DNA of 64,000 bases from Bacteroidales bacterium (GTDB lineage: Bacteria > Bacteroidota > Bacteroidia > Bacteroidales > UBA932), in assembly GCA_017617035.1 (NCBI GenBank), contig JAFZWV010000007.1, positions 1 to 64,000 on the forward strand, written 5' to 3'. Shown piece by piece: positions 1-5,786 of this stretch. The translations under genes and the position numbers were made by a program. Positions within the stretch are counted from its first letter, which is position 1; the number at the start of each line of letters is the position of its first letter. The notes under the pieces were generated by a model, which saw nothing but the letters and a program-made list of their open reading frames with translations, did not search any database and had not been told where the DNA came from.

Positions 1-881
1 GAAATGGCCTTAACATCAAGGCAAATCCCTGCGCCAATGATATAATCGAATTCATCCCGGTAGTCATTGCTGCGTTTGTCTCCCTTTTCCGCGATATCCG
101 TGTATACAATGCGTTTCTTCTTGTTGGCCATCAGGGAGGGAACCATATTGTATATTCTGGTTATCTGTAATTTATGATCTTCGTCATATTGGGCAGCATC
201 CACTCCATATAAAGCATGGATGGAATCGTGTATAGCCCTCACTGCAACCATATTCCTGGAGTTCAGAAATTCATTCACGGCATCGGGAAGGCCACCTACC
301 AGCAAATACTTTTTGAACAGATCGAGCATTTTTGCATGCATCGCGTCATCAAGACTCTCCCGTGCGAAGAACCTCTTCTCCAGTGTGCCGATTGCCGCAT
401 CGGAAAACCCGTTTGCCCAAAGGAATTCCTCAAAGTCCAGCGGAAACATGTGATTGATGAGAATATCTCCTGCTGGGACGGAGGGAGTGTTCCTGAGAGT
501 AACACCCAGGAGGGAACCGCTGGCGATATAGGTGAATCGCCCTTCTTTCCTCAGAAACCTCAGAAGCGTCAGCAGGTGAGGGTATGCTTGAATTTCATCA
601 AGGAAGACAATGGTGTCCTCCTTGTTTCCTTTCATCTTATCTCCGGCAATAGTGCTGAGACGGAAATAGAACTCTTCTGTGGTTGTCGCATTCTCAAAGA
701 GTTTATCGCCGGCCTTGTCCTCTACAAAGTCAATCTCTATGTAGTTGGGGAACAGTTCCTGCGCCACATCACGGATAATAAAAGATTTGCCAATCTGTCG
801 GGCGCCGTCTATCACCATGATCTTGGTATCGCGGCTTGCAAGATGGTTGTAAATAACGGGACGAATCTTTCTTCTTAGCAT
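1..881 (-). CDS. DUF4143-type AAA ATPase, C-terminus cut by window edge
   Basis: I translated this from the reverse strand, starting at the ATG at 881-879. The visible 293 residues open with a P-loop, GARQIGKS at residues 26-33, and a Walker B-like IVFLDEIQ near 91-98, followed by the LVGGLP segment typical of AAA_14/DUF4143 ATPases. The stop codon and the DUF4143 nuclease-like tail lie beyond base 1. Members are common, poorly understood, often horizontally mobile single-gene ATPases of Bacteroidota. The protein is a diverged paralogue of the ATPase at 2878-4221. Its promoter has three 10-bp repeats spaced exactly 33 bp. The domain call is firm; the cellular role is unknown. Confidence 0.85.
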   Translation of the reverse strand, partial: MLRRKIRPVIYNHLASRDTKIMVIDGARQIGKSFIIRDVAQELFPNYIEIDFVEDKAGDKLFENATTTEEFYFRLSTIAGDKMKGNKEDTIVFLDEIQAYPHLLTLLRFLRKEGRFTYIASGSLLGVTLRNTPSVPAGDILINHMFPLDFEEFLWANGFSDAAIGTLEKRFFARESLDDAMHAKMLDLFKKYLLVGGLPDAVNEFLNSRNMVAVRAIHDSIHALYGVDAAQYDEDHKLQITRIYNMVPSLMANKKKRIVYTDIAEKGDKRSNDYRDEFDYIIGAGICLDVKAI

Positions 882-901
882 ATCTACAGTCTTTGTTCGG
901 T

Positions 902-910
902 GCAAATATA
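902..910 (-). promoter_or_regulatory. -7 promoter element of ATPase 1
   Basis: On the minus strand this reads TATATTTGC, matching the Bacteroidota consensus TAnnTTTG. A TTG lies 18 bp upstream as a possible -33 element. The box ends about 21 nt before the ATG at 881 and sits beside the first of three phased repeats. Confidence 0.7.
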
Positions 911-1051
911 CGCTTTTCTATGGAATCACAATGCGAAATTGCACGCTTTTCTATGAAATTTTGGCGCATATTTACCCGCTTTTCTAATAACACGCAAGCA
1001 AAACGCAACAAAATGCAATGTGCTAAATGTTTAGTATGCAATCATTTGCAA
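911..1051. repeat. 33-bp-phased repeat array upstream of ATPase 1
   Basis: The plus-strand word CGCTTTTCTA occurs at 911, 944 and 977, exactly 33 bp apart. Further upstream of the gene, CGCAA/TGCAA words form two direct pairs at 1004/1014 and 1037/1047, again with a 33-bp period between pairs. The array therefore presents repeated sites on one DNA face, about three helical turns apart, just upstream of and next to the -7 box. This looks like an operator array or serially duplicated promoter. A similar layout with partly different words lies upstream of the second ATPase (4267-4401). Confidence 0.75.
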
Positions 1052-1140
1052 GGTGGCCTGCTGTGGGAGTCACGAAAAAAGCCCACTAGAGATGCCTCTG
1101 GAGGGCATTTATTTTTGATTCGCCCGACATTTGCCCCACC
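1007..1140. repeat. Dispersed repeat, copy A
   Basis: This segment closely resembles 4353-4490. Shared parts in order are the TGCAA pairs, a strongly conserved core (1037-1090, nearly identical to 4387-4440), the stem-loop starting GCCCACTAGAGAT, and a TTTGCCCCAC motif. Both copies lie in the same orientation and upstream of a DUF4143 ATPase, so they form direct repeats bracketing about 3.3 kb. Confidence 0.75.
1075..1106 (-). terminator. Stem-loop followed by T-run on the minus strand (copy A)
   Basis: GCCC..AGAG pairs with CTCT..GGGC around a short loop. On the minus strand it is followed by six Ts. The stem has a mismatch compared with copy B at 4431. It could end minus-strand transcripts before they enter ATPase 1. 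Confidence 0.5.
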
Positions 1141-1302
1141 AACTAAATACTTCTAGATTTTTGCCAGGGTGACGCACACTGGCCCCTATCAGAATGTCCT
1201 TTGAAACACTCAGACGTGGATCTGCACCCATTTTTGGCCTCAGACGCACGGACCACCCCATCAGAAGTGCTTGTGGAGTATGTCGACGTGCGTCTACTTT
1301 GC
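1141..1302. other. Intergenic stretch without a recognisable gene
   Basis: I see no convincing coding region here. A short imperfect inverted repeat (GCCAG / CTGGC, 1164-1184) and loosely repeated CTCAGACG words are the only visible structure. A nominal 93-codon plus-strand reading frame runs through it into the antisense of the TIR gene, but it has low complexity and no family resemblance, so I do not call it. Confidence 0.4.
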
Positions 1303-1332
1303 GAAAAATACAGGAGGTCAGATGACCTCCTG
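1303..1332 (-). terminator. Rho-independent terminator of the TIR gene
   Basis: A perfect 10-bp stem (arms 1311-1320 and 1323-1332, 2-nt centre) is followed on the minus strand by TATTTTTC. It lies about 55 nt downstream of the TIR stop codon. On the plus strand it is followed by a TTAAATTTGCCCCA stretch resembling the tails of the dispersed repeats. Confidence 0.75.
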
Positions 1333-1386
1333 TTAAATTTGCCCCAAGACTACGGGGTGGAATACTTCATCACAGATGCCAGCCGG

Positions 1387-2199
1387 TTAATCCATCAAAG
1401 CACGAACATCTTTGACGATTCTCACTGGGGCTGTGTATTCGTCAACGACATCATCTTTAACGATTTCGCAAATATTAACTGACACTACCTTCCTGATTGC
1501 CTTTGCCGCTTCTTCAGTTATATCTGAAAAGACAATCGTTGATTCTCGGCTTCTGTAGAGTAGGGCATAGTTGGCTTTTTCATCCATAATAAGCAACGGA
1601 CTATCATCACGCCGGTTAATGGCCTCGATGATTATCATTATTTCCCCCTCGTCATTCCGAAGTATGTCGTAACGTGATTTATTACCTTTCTTTGGCTTTT
1701 CTTTCGATGAAAGAGACATCGCTTTTAGTGCCTCTACAGTAAGCCCCATCTCTGCGGCAACTGAATCCCACATTTGATCGTGCTCGCGCGCGGCGGCCAA
1801 TTTCGGGATGTTATTGATTATTGTCTCTTTCAAATCCTCAAATTTCTCTGACGGTTTTGGATGAGCAATAATACGATGAGTTGCTGCCAGATAATATGAA
1901 AAGCTGTCAGAGAGCATTCCTTCATCTATGAAAAAAGGGATAATAACCTTTTCAGAGTTAAACGCCACATCAAGTTCGCTTATGACATGTTTCGACTTGT
2001 TTGACGAAGAAGAAAAAACCAATAAAAATACTTGAGACGCTTTTATGCCATCTATTATTTCGGAGCTATACAATTTCCCGCCTTTGACATTCCTCGGAGC
2101 GATCCAACAAGAAAGGCCATTATTTTCCAAGTATTTGCAGATAGACCTTGCCATAACGGCATCTTTTGAAGAATGAGAAATAAAGACATCGTACTTCAT
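1387..2199 (-). CDS. TIR-domain protein, probable NAD-cleaving immune effector
   Basis: A 270-residue protein. Residues 1-125 form a TIR domain: YDVFISHSSKD at the start (bA strand and A-loop), CWIAPRNVKGG near 31-41 (BB-loop type) and SELDVAF near 74-80, where E75 sits where TIR NADases carry their catalytic glutamate. The remainder (about 130-270) is an unassigned, mixed alpha/beta region beginning with a short MGLTVEAL helix. No membrane segment is visible. Bacterial TIR proteins often consume NAD+ in anti-phage defence, but here the partner or sensor is not obvious; the neighbour on the opposite strand is a small membrane protein. TIR assignment is strong, defence role is inference. Confidence 0.8.
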   Translation of the reverse strand: MKYDVFISHSSKDAVMARSICKYLENNGLSCWIAPRNVKGGKLYSSEIIDGIKASQVFLLVFSSSSNKSKHVISELDVAFNSEKVIIPFFIDEGMLSDSFSYYLAATHRIIAHPKPSEKFEDLKETIINNIPKLAAAREHDQMWDSVAAEMGLTVEALKAMSLSSKEKPKKGNKSRYDILRNDEGEIMIIIEAINRRDDSPLLIMDEKANYALLYRSRESTIVFSDITEEAAKAIRKVVSVNICEIVKDDVVDEYTAPVRIVKDVRALMD

Positions 2200-2223
2200 A
2201 TCGTTACTGTTTTCTTATTATTA

Positions 2224-2231
2224 CAAAGGTA
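2224..2231 (-). promoter_or_regulatory. -7 promoter element of the TIR gene
   Basis: The minus strand reads TACCTTTG, with TTTG 17 bp upstream. The box ends 24 nt before the ATG at 2199. Confidence 0.6.
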
Positions 2232-2316
2232 CTCTTTTTTATTACATACAAAGGAGCCAATCTACACGAAACGCATAGTCGACTATACATTTTAAGCGGG
2301 AACGGGCGATTATTTG

Positions 2317-2324
2317 TATCTTTG
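2317..2324 (+). promoter_or_regulatory. -7 promoter element of the small membrane protein
   Basis: TATCTTTG matches TAnnTTTG. It overlaps a TTG that would otherwise extend the downstream gene by six codons, so the ATG at 2340 is preferred as the start. Confidence 0.6.
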
Positions 2325-2339
2325 AGAAAGAAACAGCTT

Positions 2340-2771
2340 ATGCTGAAGGTTCCTACCAAATATCTGCTGCTGGTAAATGGCCTCCTGTGGACGGCCATCG
2401 GGACCAGGATTGCGCTGATTGGAATTGATTACTATCAGCGACTGGAGCAGGTCCCATGGTGGTACTTCCTGCTGTCGACAATCGTCTTTGCCGGTTTCTG
2501 GTTTATGTTCACGGGAGTGGTGCGCAAGTACTCAGCGCGTATTTTGGCGATGACAGAGCCACGGACTTCCATTTTCAGAACCTTCAGCGTCAAAGGCTAT
2601 ATCATAATTGCCTTTATGATTACGCTGGGCATCACCCTTAAGCGCATCCAGCAGGTGCCCGACTCCTTTATCGCCTGGTTTTACTGCGGGCTCGGCCCCG
2701 GCCTCCTCTCCGCCGGAATTCGCTTTATCGTTCGGTGGTGGAAGGCCCTGACTGCAGTAACGCTCCAATAG
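2340..2771 (+). CDS. Small polytopic membrane protein, unknown function
   Basis: A 143-residue protein with about four hydrophobic segments: YLLLVNGLLWTAIG near the start, a WWYFLLSTIVFAGFWFMF segment, YIIIAFMITLGITL in the second half, and a C-terminal FYCGLGPGLLSAGIRF segment. It resembles uncharacterised Bacteroidota membrane proteins of similar size by general pattern only. The start is set by the promoter box at 2317-2324, which excludes the upstream TTG. It is divergent from the TIR gene, about 140 bp apart, and convergent with the ATPase gene. No function can be assigned; a link to the TIR effector is possible only by position. Confidence 0.7.
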   Translation: MLKVPTKYLLLVNGLLWTAIGTRIALIGIDYYQRLEQVPWWYFLLSTIVFAGFWFMFTGVVRKYSARILAMTEPRTSIFRTFSVKGYIIIAFMITLGITLKRIQQVPDSFIAWFYCGLGPGLLSAGIRFIVRWWKALTAVTLQ

Positions 2772-2890
2772 TCGTTGTACTTATACAGAGGGGTTTACAA
2801 CGAACCTCGATCACGTTTGTGGTCGGGCTCTCGTATGGTGTCCTGTTTTCCATTGGTATATGTATTATGATTTCTATCTATAGGAAATAA
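2735..2890 (+). CDS. Possible single-pass membrane micro-ORF overlapping two genes
   Basis: A 51-codon frame starting GTG overlaps the 3' end of the membrane protein in another frame and runs into the 3' end of the convergent ATPase. Its C-terminal half, residues about 28-48, is a strongly hydrophobic helix ending in YRK, the pattern of a true transmembrane segment with a cytoplasmic basic end. There is no ATG and no promoter of its own. It could be a displaced C-terminus of the gene upstream, a small protein, or chance. Confidence 0.2.
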   Translation: MVEGPDCSNAPIVVVLIQRGLQRTSITFVVGLSYGVLFSIGICIMISIYRK

Positions 2891-4221
2891 GCCAAATATG
2901 CAGGCAGATACTTGATGGCTTCAATGCGTGCATAATCCTTAGTGTATATGAGATATCTGTCATTGGTGATCCGGGAAGAATACTTCTTGCAGAATTCATC
3001 CAGGGAAGTATGCGTCTTGTACGTAGATGACTTTACTTCGACAGGGGTAATCTTGGCCCCGCGTGAGAGAAGGAAGTCTATCTCGTAATTGTGCTTGCCA
3101 CTCTCAGTGGGCCAGGTATGATAAAACAATTTATTTCCGGAAGCGACAAGCATCTGGGCTACAATGTTTTCATAGAGATATCCCAGATTGGCTGGCAGCT
3201 TGTCACTTAGGAGCTTTTCGTAAATGATGTTTTCTGTAAATTCTTTATCCCTGAACGCGAGCGTGACAAAAAGCCCGGTATCGCCGACGAACATCTTATA
3301 CTGATGCAAATCTTCATAGGCGGCCATACCTACATTCGGGTCATCACAGCGATGCGAGATGTTTACTGTCATGGATTTCTCCATCTCGGAGATGAGCTGG
3401 ATGAAGTCTTCAGCGTGTGCACCCGGGAAAACGCTCGAAATCTGGTAGCGGGAAGCGTTGCTATTGAGTTGGGCAGGAATGGCAGCAAAAATCCGGGAGG
3501 CCTTTCCCGTGGGGTCGACCTTACCAAAATCTTCGTCGTAGAGATCCAGTATCAGTCGTTTGGCGCGGTCAACCTCTTCAAAGTTGTTAGAAGAGATATA
3601 AGCGTCCACGGCCTGAGGCATGCCCCCAACAAGCATATAGAGACGGAAATCCCGCATCAGCTTGCGATGTGCCTCCTTAAGCGGCTGGGGGTGCTCCCAC
3701 ACAGAGCGAAGAAGAGAAATCGTGGCCGTGTCGCCGAGCGCCCAACGGAATTCTTCGTAATCCATCGGGAACATTGTTATCCGCTCTTCTTCACTGGGAA
3801 TAAGGATGTTTTTGGTATTCTTCCGGATAGAGATGAGGGATCCTGTTTCGATGTAGTCATAGCGTCCGTCTTCAACAAACGACTTGATGGCCTGACGTGC
3901 TAATGGCTGGAATTGAACCTCATCAAAAACAATCAGGGACTTTCGTTCCACAAGTTTGACTCCATACACCAGTTGAAGCCTCAGAAATATATAATTGAGA
4001 TCAGATATGTCGTTGAACAAATCCTTTACTTCTTGCGAGCATCTGGTAAAGTCGATAAGAATGAATGACTCATACTCGTTCCTGGCAAACGTCTGGACGA
4101 CGGTGGACTTCCCGATACGGCGCGCCCCCTCAATGAGAAGGGCAGTTTTGCCATTACTGCTTTGCTTCCACTGAAGAAGTCGGTCGTAAATCTTTCGCTT
4201 GAAAAGTCTTTCCGGTTCCAT
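2878..4221 (-). CDS. DUF4143-type AAA ATPase with C-terminal nuclease-like domain
   Basis: A complete 447-residue AAA_14/DUF4143 protein. Walker A is GARRIGKST at 32-40, Walker B is SLIVFDEVQ near 95-103, and the LVGGMPQAVDAY segment is typical of the family. The C-terminal quarter contains EIDFLL followed by PVEVKSS, the spacing seen in PD-(D/E)XK-like folds of DUF4143 proteins. Start at 4221 follows a promoter with TTTG, 19 bp, then TATCTTCG. The upstream region carries 33-bp-phased repeats like those of the paralogue at 1-881. Cellular role of this family is not established. Confidence 0.88.
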   Translation of the reverse strand: MEPERLFKRKIYDRLLQWKQSSNGKTALLIEGARRIGKSTVVQTFARNEYESFILIDFTRCSQEVKDLFNDISDLNYIFLRLQLVYGVKLVERKSLIVFDEVQFQPLARQAIKSFVEDGRYDYIETGSLISIRKNTKNILIPSEEERITMFPMDYEEFRWALGDTATISLLRSVWEHPQPLKEAHRKLMRDFRLYMLVGGMPQAVDAYISSNNFEEVDRAKRLILDLYDEDFGKVDPTGKASRIFAAIPAQLNSNASRYQISSVFPGAHAEDFIQLISEMEKSMTVNISHRCDDPNVGMAAYEDLHQYKMFVGDTGLFVTLAFRDKEFTENIIYEKLLSDKLPANLGYLYENIVAQMLVASGNKLFYHTWPTESGKHNYEIDFLLSRGAKITPVEVKSSTYKTHTSLDEFCKKYSSRITNDRYLIYTKDYARIEAIKYLPAYLAYFL

Positions 4222-4241
4222 ATCATTATGATCTTACATCG

Positions 4242-4272
4242 CGAAGATAGTGTATTTTATATATTCCTCAAA
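4242..4272 (-). promoter_or_regulatory. Promoter of ATPase 2
   Basis: On the minus strand TTTG (4272-4269) and TATCTTCG (4249-4242) are separated by 19 bp, the canonical Bacteroidota spacing. The -33 box lies inside the first CTCAAAA repeat (TTTTGAG on the minus strand). Confidence 0.7.
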
Positions 4273-4401
4273 ATATTTAAGTCTATTTTTCTCAAAATCC
4301 TCAAAATGTCCAGTGCGCGTTTCCTCAAAATTCTCAAAAAGTAACGCGTGTATTGCAACCAAGTGCAATATGCTAATTATTTAATATGCAATCATTTGCA
4401 A
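4267..4401. repeat. 33-bp-phased repeat array upstream of ATPase 2
   Basis: Plus-strand CTCAAAA occurs at 4267, 4291, 4300, 4324 and 4333, giving spacings 24, 9, 24, 9 and so a 33-bp period. TGCAA follows at 4354, 4364, 4387 and 4397, spacings 10, 23, 10, again a 33-bp period. The -33 promoter box is one of the repeats. The layout matches the array of ATPase 1 at 911-1051, though the promoter-proximal word differs between the two. Confidence 0.8.
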
Positions 4402-4490
4402 GGTGGCCTGCTGTAGGAGTCACGAAAAAAGCCCACTAGAGATACCTCTGGTGGGCTTTTCGTTTAAATTTGCCCCACATCTGCCCCACA
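4353..4490. repeat. Dispersed repeat, copy B
   Basis: Direct-orientation partner of copy A (1007-1140). The core 4387-4440 differs from copy A at very few bases. It ends with two TGCCCCACA motifs. The two copies bracket the TIR gene, the small membrane protein and ATPase 2, so recombination between them could remove or duplicate the module. Confidence 0.75.
4425..4460. terminator. Bidirectional terminator ending the long minus operon
   Basis: GCCCAC.AGAG pairs with CTCT.GTGGGC (4431-4456). Six Ts follow on the minus strand and four on the plus strand. It lies about 65 nt after the stop codon of the last gene of the operon that starts at 13964. Confidence 0.8.
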
Positions 4491-4524
4491 GAACTACATT
4501 ATTATCGAATTATTGAGCCGTTTC

Positions 4525-4878
4525 CTATATCAGAGAGTGCAGGCGGAAGGAGAAGTAGCCCTTGGCGTCGAGGTAGGAGATGGCGTCAGATAAAAGGGCC
4601 GTTTTTGTGGCTTCAGGCAGATCGGAATGGAAGAGGATGTCGATGAAGGTTTCGAGGCCGTGGTCGGAAATCTTCTGGTTCTCCACCAAATAATAGACAG
4701 GATTCTCCTGTTGCAGGACGAAGTTCAGGTCAAATGGAAGGCTGGCTTTGTCGAATTCTTTTTTCACATCGGCCAGGGAATAATCAGGGGTGTCGCCTGT
4801 AAGCAATCCAAGCTTGCGGGCGATAATGGTCAGCATCTCTCCGATACGGTCTATTTCCCTTATGAGATAATCTTCCAT
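4525..4878 (-). CDS. Small protein of unknown function, downstream of cysM
   Basis: A 117-residue soluble, mostly helical protein. The first 25 residues look like an amphipathic helix (MEDYLIREIDRIGEMLTIIA). There is no signal peptide, cysteine cluster or recognisable catalytic motif. It starts 11 nt after the cysM stop and is followed by a terminator, so it is the last gene of the operon. I do not recognise the family with certainty; hypothetical proteins of this kind occur in Bacteroidota. Coding status is supported by operon position and lack of a competing frame. Confidence 0.65.
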   Translation of the reverse strand: MEDYLIREIDRIGEMLTIIARKLGLLTGDTPDYSLADVKKEFDKASLPFDLNFVLQQENPVYYLVENQKISDHGLETFIDILFHSDLPEATKTALLSDAISYLDAKGYFSFRLHSLI

Positions 4879-4889
4879 AAGTTGCTGGA

Positions 4890-5783
4890 TTAACCGAATA
4901 GGGAAGTGGAGATGTATTTCTCGCCGCGGTCGGGGAATATTACCACTATGTTTCCGCGTTCGATGCGCGCGGCGACGCGCACCGCTGCGAGCAGTGCGGC
5001 GCCGCTGCTCATGCCGACGAAGATGCCTTCGTCGCGGATGACGCGTCGCGCCATCTCGAACGCGTCTTCAGTCTCTATCATTTCCTGAATGTCAATCCAA
5101 TCCGGGTGGTAGATGGCAGGGACGATAGCCTCTTCGAGGTTCTTAAGGCCCTGGATATAGTGGCCCTTTACGGGCTGGGCGCAAACAATCTTGATGCGTG
5201 GATCTGCTTCCTTGAGGTACTTTGCAAGGCCCATCAAGGTGCCGGATGTACCTATCGCGCTAACTACGTAGTCCACCCGACCCCTTGTCTGCTGCAGTAT
5301 TTCAGATGCCGTCGTAATGAAATGGGCCATGTAGTTTCCTTTGTTGGAAAACTGGTCCGGCATGAATATCCCGTCTGGATCTGCGGCGGCGAGGGCGCGG
5401 GCTCGGCGGATGGCGCCGTCTGTGCCTTCGGCAGCCGGCGTCAGCACCACCTCCGCGCCGTAGGCCGCCAGAATCTTGCGCCTTTCGACGGAGACGGATT
5501 CGCTCATGAATATCTTGACCTTGTAGCCTTTGACGGCCCCGATCAGGGCGAGACTAATGCCCATGTTGCCGGAAGAGGCTTCGACAATGGTCTTGCCGGG
5601 AATAAGTCTGCCGTCGGACTCTGCCGCTTCAATCATGCGCAGGGCGGGTCTGTCTTTGATGCTGCCTGAAGGGTTGGTCCCTTCGAGCTTGGCGTATATA
5701 TTGACATCGTCGCCACGCGAGAAACTGCCGAGGCGTACCAAAGGGGTATTGCCAATAGTGTCAAGGATATTATGAGCTATCAT
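4890..5783 (-). CDS. cysM: Cysteine synthase B family PLP enzyme
   Basis: A 297-residue fold-type II PLP enzyme forming cysteine from O-acetylserine (or a related ester) and sulfide. Residues GNTPLVRL (11-18), the PLP lysine K43 in SGSIKDR, the SSGNMG loop (70-75) that holds substrate, and the GTSGT phosphate loop are all present. The C-terminal DRGEKYISTSLF is characteristic of CysM rather than CysK. It begins 3 nt after the CotH-like gene stop, so it is cotranscribed with a SusC/SusD system, an unusual position for a biosynthetic enzyme. Substrate preference (sulfide, thiosulfate, other thiols) cannot be read from sequence. Confidence 0.9.
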   Translation of the reverse strand: MIAHNILDTIGNTPLVRLGSFSRGDDVNIYAKLEGTNPSGSIKDRPALRMIEAAESDGRLIPGKTIVEASSGNMGISLALIGAVKGYKVKIFMSESVSVERRKILAAYGAEVVLTPAAEGTDGAIRRARALAAADPDGIFMPDQFSNKGNYMAHFITTASEILQQTRGRVDYVVSAIGTSGTLMGLAKYLKEADPRIKIVCAQPVKGHYIQGLKNLEEAIVPAIYHPDWIDIQEMIETEDAFEMARRVIRDEGIFVGMSSGAALLAAVRVAARIERGNIVVIFPDRGEKYISTSLFG

Positions 5784-5786
5784 ATT

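Noticed and set aside
216..878. A 220-codon plus-strand frame antisense to ATPase 1
   Set aside because: The minus strand encodes a full Walker A/B ATPase over the same bases; the plus frame is a shadow.
911..1051. CRISPR array
   Set aside because: The repeats are 10 bp with 23-bp intervals, few in number and degenerate, and there are no cas genes in the window.
1201..1482. A 93-codon plus-strand reading frame
   Set aside because: It has no family resemblance, crosses a terminator hairpin and runs antisense to the TIR gene.
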